Assembly (NCBI GenBank): GCA_010645155.1
Contig: JAAGOF010000041.1
Span: forward strand, 204,109-268,108
Reading direction: 5' to 3'
DNA from: Tigriopus japonicus
Taxonomy: Eukaryota; Arthropoda; Copepoda; Harpacticoida; Harpacticidae
Length of the DNA stretch: 64,000 nucleotides
This document shows, one piece after another, positions 20,975-32,700 of the stretch; the stretch's first letter is position 1, and each line of letters opens with the position of its first letter. The position numbers were made by a program, and so were the translations under genes. The notes beneath the pieces were generated by a model. The model saw only the letters and a list, made by a program, of their open reading frames with translations, was not told where the DNA came from and did no database searches.

Positions 20975-22149
20975 CACCAACACTAATGACAAAGATTTCT
21001 AGATTTGATGACTTATTCTAGTTAGTAGCACAAGTCATATTTGGCAATTAGGTTTTTAGAACAGTCAACGTCAATCGATTCAAAACAAATTGTCAAGTTC
21101 CAAACTTGATGGGTGGTTCACATGATCTGTCAGGAAAATGGGGTTTGAAAAACATTAAGTAATCCTGAAGCCAATTTCTTAAAAATAACACTACAAGGCA
21201 TGAAAATCACTCAATAAATTGTGGAAAAGTGGCGTTGTTGGGTTCATTATGCTTATGTCCTTTTGACTTATTTGATGTAATTGGATGGCGTGAATTGCCG
21301 CGTAATGATGTCCTGGCTTAAAACGGCCTTAATGTCAAAAATATTAAAGTTGAGTTACAGCCAAAGCTTCCTTAGGCTTTAGACGATGGGCCTCTATACA
21401 CATTACAATTGGTTAGTAACATTTATTGCTGCCGAGTTCGTTTCCCAAATTCGTTTCCAAATTATTTTGTGTTGGACATATTGTCATGAAGAGACATTTT
21501 CTTCATTACTTGCTTAATTTTCCTTGCCTTGCCGAGACTTCCTGGTTGTCATAGCCCAAAAATATATACAATATATTCTTGCATTTGATTTTAAGTTCAA
21601 CTCTTAATTTGAGACGTCAGAGTTGCAAAATAAGCCCCAAAAATTATAATGAACTGACGAATGTGAGTGAAATGATGCCTACCGAAACCGAAAGGAGATA
21701 TTCACTATAAATAAGGAAGTTCAGGAATTCCGGTCCGAAAACCTCTAAAACTCATTTTCTTTTAGTTGATGATTACTCAACAATATACACATGATAAATT
21801 TGAAATACAAAGTTAATTTTACATTTGTATAAATTTTTAGTCGACTGCTTTCACTTTCGGTTTCGGTTAAGCCCTCTTTCGGCCGAAACTTTCGGACGTT
21901 CCTGAGCAGGCCAGCCGTGAGTGAAATTGCTTTGCAGGCAGCAAGGGACATTCAGTGTTAGCAAGGATCTTCCACTTTCAATGGCAAGGGTTTGTATTTT
22001 TTAGAAATATATTTGCTGTTTCATGCACCTTATGGGCAACTTTGGCCAGTATCAACTGCAAACAAGGGTGACAAAATGACAACAATGATGTCTCTTTCTT
22101 CTTTGAAGCTCGTGACTTTAACAAGTTTATTTACTACCTCACCTTAGAG
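20975..22149. other. Intergenic, no gene seen
   Basis: AT-rich. A short inverted pair ACCGAAACCGAAAG (about 21681) and CTTTCGGTTTCGGTT (about 21852) frames ~190 bp; a similar TTTCGGTTTCGGTT occurs near 56490. Confidence 0.55.
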
Positions 22150-22686
22150 CATTGACTTCTATTAATACTAGACCGAGTGTAAGCCTAAAAATGTGTCTCC
22201 GGTCGCCAACTGTTGAGCGGACAAAAGTGCAGGAACAATTGAAATGTGTGACTAGGCAAATGTCAACGATGCAAGTGATGAGTCAAATGTGGAATTCAGT
22301 AATGTTTTTGGGTCTTTTTTTTGTTGTTAGTGGTCACTGCCTTTAAAGAACTGAAGACGTCACTAGGTGACCATACCATGGATTTGAATACTACAACTAA
22401 GAACTTTTGTGCCAATACATTGAATAAGTCATTGCTAGGAAGAACACAAATTTAAGCTTTTGCGTTATTTAGGGTTAATCCAATGCATATGTGGACAAAA
22501 ACTGACTTGTGGCTTCAAGAACGAGTTTTGAAAAGTTGCTCTTGATTCGCATGTTTGGTCACACTAACTGTCCGCTCAACAGTTGTGAGGAGACATTTTC
22601 CTCATGAATTCGACGCATTCTGCCCTGCTTGCCAAATCAGCCAGACTATAGCTTGCACGCTATCTAGTGATTATAATTGATCTAAG
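22150..22686. mobile_element. ~538-bp inverted-repeat element, copy 1 (8-bp target duplication)
   Basis: Begins CATTGACTTCTATTA and ends AATTGATCTAAG. It is flanked by the 8-bp repeat CCTTAGAG (22142-22149 and 22687-22694). The ends are imperfect inverted repeats, and a subterminal inverted block (CAACTGTTGAGCGGAC type) recurs in both arms. No coding capacity is visible. Confidence 0.85.
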
Positions 22687-23754
22687 CCTTAGAGGACCTT
22701 TGGTCTGAGCCGAGCCACAGAGGTCTATGGGCCGAGCATCAAAGTGTTGCCAAAAATTCCAACACAAACATGCCATAACAATTTCACAAAGGAAAACTAT
22801 GAAAACCTTTGCTTTAGCAGGCACATGCCACAATTTTTGGGTGTACGTGGGTGTACACTACAAATCGAAAAAACATCGTCATGGGATAAAATAAAATTTT
22901 GTGCGCCGCACATGTTCCTTTTTTTCATCATGATCAATAAAGCCGCAGAAGAAGGAATGGCCTCTCGCGCTTCACTTTTATGTTAACATTACACTTTCTA
23001 TCCGATGGAACAGAGCCTTTAACGCTTTTTATCTTTTCGCGGATTTTGTGAATAAGCCGGAAGCTGAATGACCTGAAATCGAGCCAATCAAGGCAAGCCA
23101 TGTTAAATTTTGCTTTTTGCCCGTCCCTGAAATCTGCTTTCAGTTCAGGCTTTTCCTATCCGTATGTCTGAAAATCAGGTCAAACGTTAATTATCACATG
23201 GGACCATGTGCATTATTTATAGTGTGTGGGTTGTGTAAACCAAATTATCCTGGGTTGGTTGGACAGAGACTAAGCAAGTGACTTGTCAGAATCGACTTGT
23301 TGATTTTTTATGTGGTTAGAGACTTGCTGGTCCGTCAAAAGCACCATTATTCAAAGCTGATCATGGGATTGTTTTTTTTCCATTTTCCACTAATTCAAGA
23401 CGGGCGGTGCCATCGTTTTTTTCATTTTTCACCCCGGAAAATCGCAAATTGCCCATCAAGGGCTTTAAATCCGACTAGCAAAGCCTAATTTCTGGCTTTA
23501 CGATTGCAAAGCCTAGTTTCATTTGTGACATTAAATAACAACAATAAAGGCGGCCTTCATCATGAGCCCATTAACCCACTTGAACATTCGCAAAAATATT
23601 GCACTGTCTGTGAAATAATGTGCAATTGTTTTTCACAACACATCAAAGAGTTTTTGCCACCTGCAATGAAAAGTCTACACAACTTTGCCTAAGTAGCCAT
23701 GCAAAGCCCAACATCCATCCTCAAAACATTTGTGGTTGAAAAATCTCATTGAAT

Positions 23755-23960
23755 TAGATCTCTTCTCCTTTATCAGGCTCCTTCATTGTTCAATTTGTTG
23801 CCTATTAGCCTTCGTTGGGAAGATGTAGGAGCTGATCCTGTAACAGCGTTTAAGGCAGGATTGGACTAATTTTTGAATACTATTCCTGTTCAACCCACTA
23901 TATAAGAGATTTGCAAACAGTAACTCGTTGGTAGACCAAATATGATACAAATGTTTATTG
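23755..23960 (+). mobile_element. LINE-A 3' fragment 3
   Basis: Matches the C-terminal coding end (CTCCTTCATTGTTCAATTTG ... GCAGGATTGGAC) and the start of the 3' UTR of LINE-A. It breaks off before the 3' tail. Confidence 0.75.
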
Positions 23961-25095
23961 TATGCAACAACGTTAACGATTAGTATTTGACGATTGAAAA
24001 AAGTAATTTAAGATCAAACTGAGAAATAGAAGATTTTTCGAGGAGATATTCCAAAAAAATAGTAAAAAAAATCGTCAGTAGGAATGAAAACGTGGAAGGC
24101 TCAATTTTTAAAAAAAGTTGTTTGTCCTTGTAAAGGTTAGATAATATACCAATCATGATGACAAGATTGTACTTTCTTCTTTCATTTTTTTCTGTCAAAT
24201 TAAAATTGAAACAAGTTTGAAGCTTTGTAATAGAGATATAAATGCATGCATGGACTTGTAATGTAAATTTGTATGTTTTAAAAACTATTTTTGAACGCTA
24301 AGTTTTTGAGTCATTTTCAGATATTTTATAATAAAAGTAAGTTTATAAGGTTATATAAAGGTGAGGTAAACTCCTCCAATAGTTTCTTGTATTTTTAATT
24401 GTTTCTTGAGCCATATTTCTTGAGTCTCAATATTAGCAAAATCTCGATGCAAGCAATATTTTGCCGGTGAAAGAAAAGTTGCTTAAAATGAGATTCCGCT
24501 ATAATGCATTTGAAACTAATTCGATTTAAAGCAAGCAAGCATCTGCAAATCAGACTTTGTTAAACCAGAATGTTAAATTATAATTTATACACCAAACATT
24601 TTGCAATTGTATTGACTTAAAATAACAGTATTTTTCTTCAAATGATCCTTGTAAGACTGTGTTGTAATTGGATTTGAAAAATATATATCTTAGGCCTAGG
24701 TATTCAAATTCTAAAACGTTTTGCATTTACAACATTTAAACTTTTGAAAAAGCCAGCAATTCTCAGCTATTGTTTTCAAATAGTGACCGAGCAATACAGA
24801 ATTCAATTGCATTCAAGTTTTAACTCTCGGTGTATATTTAAGACGTAATAAAGGTGCTCGATTTGGCCGCCCTGACTTCGAGGGAAATTCAAAAATGGAT
24901 AAAGGAGATCGATTTCACAAACTTTTGTCTTCCTTCTTCGATGCAATGAGATTTTGAAGGGATGGTAAGGGAATAGTTAGACCAAAAGTGCCAAATTTTA
25001 TCCCTTTAAGTATTGAATATATTGATTTACATGAGTTTCTAGAAAAAAATCTGCCATTTTCTGCTACTTTCTGCAACTTTTTTCGGATGAATAAA
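23961..25095. other. Intergenic, no gene seen
   Basis: Very AT-rich sequence without recognised features between a LINE-A fragment and the hairpin at 25096. Confidence 0.55.
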
Positions 25096-25140
25096 AGCCA
25101 TTTTCTGCCACCAATTTCTGCCAGGTGGCAGAAAATGGCT
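25096..25140. repeat. Perfect 17-bp hairpin
   Basis: AGCCATTTTCTGCCACC and its exact reverse complement are separated by 11 nt. Related TTTCTGCCA/TTTCTGCTA words surround it. Confidence 0.7.
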
Positions 25141-25170
25141 TTCATTCATATGCCATCACTGGTTCCAATA

Positions 25171-25469
25171 GGGCATCCTAGAGGGCTAACAGAAAAATGT
25201 CGCTCAAGTATAGCCAATGAAGATTTGTTTTGAACACACTTCATTGATCCGGCAGCAAGGGTGTCAAGTGACTTGATTCATCACATTGCTCTTGTTTGAC
25301 CAAAACAATTGAATGAGCAAGTTTGCCACTGACTCCCTACAAACGCTCAAGTTCGGGTTTTGAATCACATAGTGTTCAACGTCAAATCCCATCACACAAA
25401 CAGTGCAGGCTTGGTGACTTCAGATTTTTTTCGGGGTGTCATTTCATTGTTAGCCCTCTAGGGCACCCT
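25171..25469. mobile_element. ~300-bp inverted-repeat element
   Basis: Starts AGGGCATCCTAGAGGGCTAA and ends TTAGCCCTCTAGGGCACCCT, ~22-bp inverted repeats with two mismatches. No coding content; target duplication unclear. Confidence 0.62.
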
Positions 25470-25679
25470 TATCAAAGAGTAAAACCAAGAAAAGTAACTC
25501 GATCGCCATTAAATCGTTAAGACCTAAGCAAGAAGCAGAATTTTAACAAAATATCGTTTCATCAAAGCTAATTTTTACCAGATCGCGCTATCAAATCATA
25601 AGGACACCTTTTTCAGCACAAGAATATTTTCTTTTATTCACTTCTTAAACGTTTTCGGACTTTTCTATATACTTTCTTA

Positions 25680-25805
25680 CCAGCAACTCGATGGTAGACC
25701 AAACATCAAATAAATGTTAATTTTAGGCAGTAACGTCAATGATTAACTTTCTTCTCAGGGAATCCCATTCATTATAGCGGTGATGAAAAATCTGCAACCC
25801 AATAA
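25680..25805 (+). mobile_element. LINE-A 3' fragment 4 (3' UTR only)
   Basis: UTR match AACTCGATGGTAGACCAAAC followed by the tail CAGGGAATCCCATTCATTAT and AAAAATCTGCAACC. Confidence 0.7.
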
Positions 25806-26521
25806 AATACATTTTATTCTTCGAGCTTTAATTTGGCCCCAGCGATCATCCTTGGCCTATGAGGCAATGGTAAAACATATACATTATGGACTAGACCACT
25901 AAAATTTCAAGAGTATATTCATGTGATCAATCGATTGGTCTCACTAAGGATCAGAGTCTCCATAAAATCGAGAAGAAAAAAGATAGAAGTGGAAAAATAA
26001 ATGCACACAACTTGAAAGTTTTATAATTTAGGGCAAAATTCATTTGAAACATACGTTGCACTTTTATTATTAATCGTTTGCTTTTTTTCTTCTCGAATCA
26101 CGTGAAGACATGTTGTCATTTAGGACCAGTCAAGTCCTAAAATGAACCATATTTTGTACCTTCTGCCGTTTAGACCTCATTTTTTCAACCTCATCAACAG
26201 GTAGGTTTCATTTTTTTCGGTGACTTTGTAAAGGCCAGGGAAGATTTGATTGCAATTTAAGGAATATCAAATATGGATAATGAGTGCAAAGTCATGGCGG
26301 AAAAAGTCCTCATCAAACAATACATATGTATCAAAGCTATTAGTTGATCTCACCCTTGACAAAAGCTCTAATCAATAATAACTAATTGGCTGCTTTAGGA
26401 AGTTCTCGCTTGCTTACATATAATGATCAAAGTCTGCTAATTAGCTCTGTTAGTCAGAGAACGAACACTCCCCTAAATTTGAATGAGATTGTCAGTTCCA
26501 CCTCGCTTGAGCTTAGTGAAC

Positions 26522-26714
26522 ATGCTTAGGTGGAGTATTTTATTTTTGGCAACTTTCCTCAAAACCTCCGGTGAAAACGTTCCTGGGAGAAATTGTGGAA
26601 TCACCGTTCCATTTCGCTTGATTCGTCCCGGGGAATTCATGAAGGAGGCTGATATCCCTTGCACTGTCATTTACGATAGTGCAATTGGCCAGAAATGGAA
26701 GAAATCGATTCCAA
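26522..26714 (+). CDS. Gene B exon 1: signal peptide and N-terminal segment
   Basis: An in-frame ATG also exists at 26483, but the ATG at 26522 puts the hydrophobic run MLRWSILFLATFLKTSG directly at the N-terminus. The segment NVPGRNCGITVPFRL after it matches gene A exon 1. Donor GTGAGC at 26715. Confidence 0.75.
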
Positions 26715-29700
26715 GTGAGCAATTGCAAAAACAGAAATGTGATTAATGAGCCACACTAGAGTATCAAATTCAAATGTTTAGGCTGGGGAGATTACAGTTC
26801 TTGGACGGAGTGTAGTAAAACTTGTGGCGGAGGAACGAAATCAAGAACACGAGAGTGTTTCTTAGACGGCGAGAAGCAAGATGCAAGTCAATGTGAAGGG
26901 TCTCCGATACGACATCTTGATTGTAATACACATCTTTGCGCAGGTAAATTTGCTGGCTATTTTACTCAAATGTCGAAATTCTTATTCCAAAACTTTTTTT
27001 TTGCCATTCTCAGTTCCCACTCAATGGAGCGATTGGTCCAGTTGTCCCGTTACTTGTGGGGACGGTCTTCAAACTCGATCCAGACAATGTCATGATATCA
27101 TTGGCAATACGATCGTACCTTATGAACATTGTCAGAAGCTTTATCCTGGTGAGACGTCGACTAAAGATTGTGACATTCCATCTTGCAGTGGTAAGTTTGT
27201 AAAGCGATGGAAATGTAATTTTTCTCAAGTATAAAAAGTGAAACAATCCAAACCGTACTTTGCGTGCTTTACTCCGTAAGTAGTGATGGCCAAAAGATCT
27301 CTTAGGTGAAACCGAAGGCAGCTATTTAAAAATCATGCACAAGCTTCATTCTCCTTAGAATTTACATTGGCATAGTGTTCAAAGTTGGGTAATTGAATGC
27401 TTGAAAAGATTAAACCAATAAAGTTTAAGAGATTTTCGGACCGAAAATATCTTCGATATAGCTGTCAAATTTCATGCTTTAAAATCAAAAGTTTGGCAAA
27501 AACGTTTTCGGTGTATCACTAAAAATGAGGTTGTAAAAATGATAGCTTGTTACCTGTCGACCAAAACAATAAAAAAGGAGATTGTGGGGCAACATCATTT
27601 AAACGCAACTTTAGACACATAATTAAGAATGAACCTTCATTGCCAACTATCCAGAAGTGTTGTAGCAAAGTTCTAAGATGATATTTTTTTTTGAAATTGG
27701 ATTTTCGTTCCACAATCTTATAAATAAGCAAATTATTGTAAACATAAGCTATGAAATTGTGTACCCTGCTTTTGGAAAATAGCTCTACAGAAGACTCATT
27801 TGTTGTAACTTCTTGATTCCAGCCAACTTGCAAACATTATCATGAACAAATGTAAATGCCCTTCATCATCAATCTGATTAAATAACCTACTTCATTTTTC
27901 TTTATAATTTGGTAAACACATTTTTAACTCGTAACGACGTGACAATATTGGCAGTTGTGTCAGCAATTCTATTTCTATTGATATTTTCTATTTTCTATTA
28001 TCATCTGTGCAAACATGTATATAAGATCAGCCGTAAAGCTGAATCCATGTGTCATCATTTGCATACAAATATAGTAAGATACAACAACACCATATTTCGT
28101 TCAAAGCTTTGTTCTCAGCAAAAGTTTTGGAAAATTTTGTGTGGTGTTGGGTTAAGATCTTTTTTTCTTTCTTTTTCATTACACTTAAGATTGCTTTCCG
28201 AAGTTGGATAAGCATCATGCTAAAGGTTGCAAATAGAATCGTACATGTGAACAAAATTACTTTTTTCTAAGCAAGGTTGTATTGTTTGCGGTTCTGGAAT
28301 TTAGATAATTTTAAAGAGAATCAACATTTTTGTCACTTAGATGGCTGACGTATAATTCCGCCTAGCTTGAACGCATCCTACTTAGAGGCCCTCTCTTGTT
28401 CTCAAAATGAATAACTTGCCTTCTGAGCATGCCATTTTCAAAGAAGCAAAGCTGAGCTTCAAAATAAGAGAAAAGTAACTATCAGCGCCATCCTGAGGTA
28501 AAAAAAAACTCTGGGTGCTTCTCTCAAAATGTTTGGGCTCAATTCACGATCACTCTAAAAAATATCGAAAATATTGTAGTTGAACTCTAAACACTCGAAA
28601 TATGAAGACAAATCAAGTTCAAGATTTAAGCTGCAATTTTGACAAGTTTAAGTTGAGGCTAGCTCTGAAATAAAATGACTTTGCTGCCACTCTTTTGGCT
28701 CCATACAGTGGCAAATTTTTAAGCTTCGGTTAAATTTCTTATTCACAGTGTAGCCCAATATTAAGTTCGTCCCCTGATATGTTTCAAATCAGTATTAACG
28801 ATGAGAAAACCATTGACCCGTAAAGTCATTTTTTAGTGGAGTACAACTTTTGGTGTACTTTTTAAACCACTTTAGTTAAAATTAAAAGCTTCTGGTATGA
28901 TGAGTTGGAAGCTTACTGAGGTTAGTGAACCCATTCAAGATGCCCAAGGAAAAAAAGATCTACAATTGAGGTTATAAATTTTGCTCCTAGGAATTACACC
29001 AAGTCCAAAAATAGAAAAAAAAAGATTTGTCTAAAAAAAAGATTTTTCTATCCGGCACAAAACGAAAAAAAAAATTCACTCGTTCCTTACCAATCTCATC
29101 TTCCACAATAAGCGAGAAATTCACGATTGCAGTGCATATTTCTATTTCATTTCTGGAAGTTCTATAAGGCCCCTATATTTAGAGCCTCTTTCCTCGAAAA
29201 TCATTGTATTTGATTTTCATTTAGAGTGGATGGTTTGGGGAAGTTGGTCAACTTGTAATTACAATGTGACCGGAGATGTGATCAAACGATCCAGAGAGTG
29301 TAAACATATATCTGAAGGTATAATTCATCCTAGCAATTGTGGAGAGGTCGCTGATGCAAATGAACAGGAAGTGTGTCCAGGTAAGGTTTATGATTTTGAA
29401 GTTGAGATTCTTTGCTTAGTTGGAATTTGCCCGTCATATTCAATAGATTTCAAGTATTGTCCGGAACAAAAGCCTCATGTTTTCAACAAAGGAAAATCTT
29501 GTTGCAAGGTGTATTATCGGTCTAACATTGGCGGCGTTTGCGATGGTGGCTTTCTCGCTTTGGAAGATCCTTTGGAATGCTGTCCAGGCGATGAACATCA
29601 GGATTGTGATAACGAACCTGGCTATTGTCAGGATCATAGTATCGCTCGAAGTAAGATGCATGTTTGAAAAAAAAGTATTAGGATATAAGACCGATTCTTA

Positions 29701-32700
29701 TGAACATTTTAGCATACTGTCCTAAATATCCCGATGCTCTAAGAGGAGGGGATTTTGCCTTGATCAAAACTAATCTCCAGCTGCCGATGCTAAACGCTTC
29801 AAGGCATTGCGTTTCAAATGAGAACGGCAAACTCCCCGATGTGATAGATAGTGGACTATTTGAATCTTTTATGTCAATGCACCCATCATCTACATTTTGG
29901 ACAAGCCTCGAAAAGCCTTGGCGGAGCACTTGTTCCGGTCAAAGTTGTGAAAACAGTCCAGAGTTTATTTGGGCCGACGGATCCATGTTGAGCAATGTCG
30001 AAAGTTTCCCGATTGAGCTGAAGAATACTGGAAATTGTGGCAAGGTGGTCATTTCTGCCAGTGCATCAGATCATTTTAAAATCGAGAGCGAAAACTGTAA
30101 CACTTTACTTGATGTCGTATGTATGGTCCCTTGTCGAAATTCAGGTAACATTTTTTTTCCTCAAAAAAAATTTTGTGTTAGTATCAGAATAGTGGTCTTA
30201 CTGTTATTTCATTTCAAATTTTTAATTGTGATTACAAGTCAATGCAATGGTAATTGATTTTTTTTTATTGGTTGCGGATTTTTCTACTACCGCTACAAGG
30301 AATGCGATTCCCTGTAATCAAGGATTTCTCCCGACAGCTTCAATCCGACCCCCAATAGGATTCGAACCTACGCCGGCTGAGGAAGCACTTACACTCGGCT
30401 CTTATAAGAACGCATTAGTACGTGCGGCCACTCTGGCTTCCTTACACCAATTCCATTTGAATTGTACTTTATATTTGATAACACTAGAATGCGTACGGCT
30501 GAGGTTTCACGTATGCTCTGAGAGCACCTCTAAATCGCAAGGAATCCAGACGAGTTCGATCAATGAAGTCCTCCTGTCTTCTTAATCGGGCTCCTTCATT
30601 GTTCAATCTTTTGCCCATTAGTCTTTGACGGGAACATCTAGAAGCTGATCCTCTAACAGCTTTCAAAGCAGGGTTAGAAATTTGAAATGTCAAATACTAT
30701 TCCTGATCAGGCCACCATTCAAAGGTTGTACAGATCTGACAATAGTAACTTGTTGGTAGACTAAAAATCATAGAAATGTTGACTTATTAAATTATACATC
30801 TGTTTACTTGGTTATAAAAATCTGCAACCAAACCAAAAAAAAACTGGAATTTTCTTTAAATCAATACTTGCCTTAAGTGTGAATGTTTTATTGCCTTTTC
30901 AGAGCCAAAAAGCTTCAAAAGGGTTGGTTGTTTTTGCTCGTTATTTTCTTTTTTTGATTTCCATAGCACCCATGTCTTGTCCTTCAACCCATCCTGTGGC
31001 CTTGAATAATGGATTAGATTGCTGCCGAGATTACAAAAAAATGCTCAAACCTTCAGCTGATCTCAATTGCGATGGCTCCGACATCGAGATTCATGATAAT
31101 GTTGAATGTTGCCCTGATGCCGTGCCTTGTGAGGATCAAGTCAATGGTTGCAAAAGTGCTCAATTTTCCAGACGTATGTAGATTTAAACATTTAAATAAT
31201 ATGTGAGCTCTTTGAAATTTCCTTATGACATCCTTTCAGATTTTTGTCCATCACAACCGCATATGAGAAGATATGGCGATCATGCGATGCACATAAATCA
31301 CTCGGTGAAGCTCGACTACGTTTCCATGGCTGAGTATTGTTTGGGCAACTTCCAGTCTTACCTTCCTATGCTAAAAACTCCTTGGGACATAGAAGCCTTT
31401 CAAATTTCAAAATGTGAGCTTTCATTATAATAATTGAGAATTATTTTTGTCCAATAATGGGTGATCAAAAAGGTCTGGAAGAGCCACACAATTTCTGCTC
31501 AACGGTCCAGTATGTCAAAAGATAAATGTCACACTTTAAATACCATGCTTTTGACTTTCAACCAGACCTGTGACAAACAAGATTGGAAAATTGCGCAATT
31601 TTTGCCTCTTTGAATAGAAATGATTTCTGAAAGTAAAATATCAGTTTGATCGCAGCAAATGGTTTTTTTAGTCAGTACCCGCAGTAAGATATGAAAGATA
31701 GATATTTTATTTTTCCTGAGCCAGATCATCCCTTTAACTGGACACTTTGTTGGCTTTTGGCCATACTTTGGGCAGCACCGATTTTGACCTTTGTCACAAA
31801 TCTCAACCCCTTCAATTACCTTTTGTGCCATTCCCATTAAAGATTTTTATTTTTTCTATTTGGACAAAGAACTTTTTGGAGTGACTATGAGTGACGGTTA
31901 AACAACGTCCATAAATCTACACGATGTTCAAAGGTGTCCTGATCTAATGGAATGTATATTTCTAATTCCCAGCTCAAAGCGGTGATTTCCATGTGGGTGT
32001 TGATTTTATTGTGGGCACTCAATGCACGTATATTGTTTATTGTATTGATAACCCTGTAATCAAATGGAGTGATGGAACTTTGCTAACTGATATTGGACTC
32101 AATGTTATTCAACTTAAGTCTTCTGACTTTTATGGCTACATATCTATACGCCAAGTAGCAGGAGTTTATGGGCAAACTAACTTACCAGTTCGGTCCGTTG
32201 CATGTCCCATTTCGTGCTCAGAAAGTAAGATAATTTACAGGGGTGGCGGACCAAGTTTAGACTAGACCCCCCTTAAGACTATCATAATTTTGCTTTGTCT
32301 TGATTTTCCGGAGTCAGAACAAACCGTCTCAACTGTGTTCTGATAAAGGCTGTCCGCTCCGTAAGTATATCGCCGCTCCAGAAAGCATTAATTTTTACCT
32401 TAGCCTTAGGAATGACCGCAGGTTCGCCAATTAAGGCTGTCAAAGCGTATACTATTGCATGTAAATTAATACCACAGGTCACTCAGACTTGGCAAGCCCA
32501 GGATTCGAAACAAGAAAGTTGCAGATTCTTGGCCAAAGCTCAAACCCTACGCTACGACTGCTTGTCTAGACTTGGATAGTTAATGCTCCAAGCTTTAGTT
32601 CAGGGGTCGATAACCGCTTTTGGGTCAAAGCCCACCCAATTTTTTTGCATGTTGTGAGGAGGCTACCAAACAGACGTTGATAGGATCAGGGGCCCACCAA

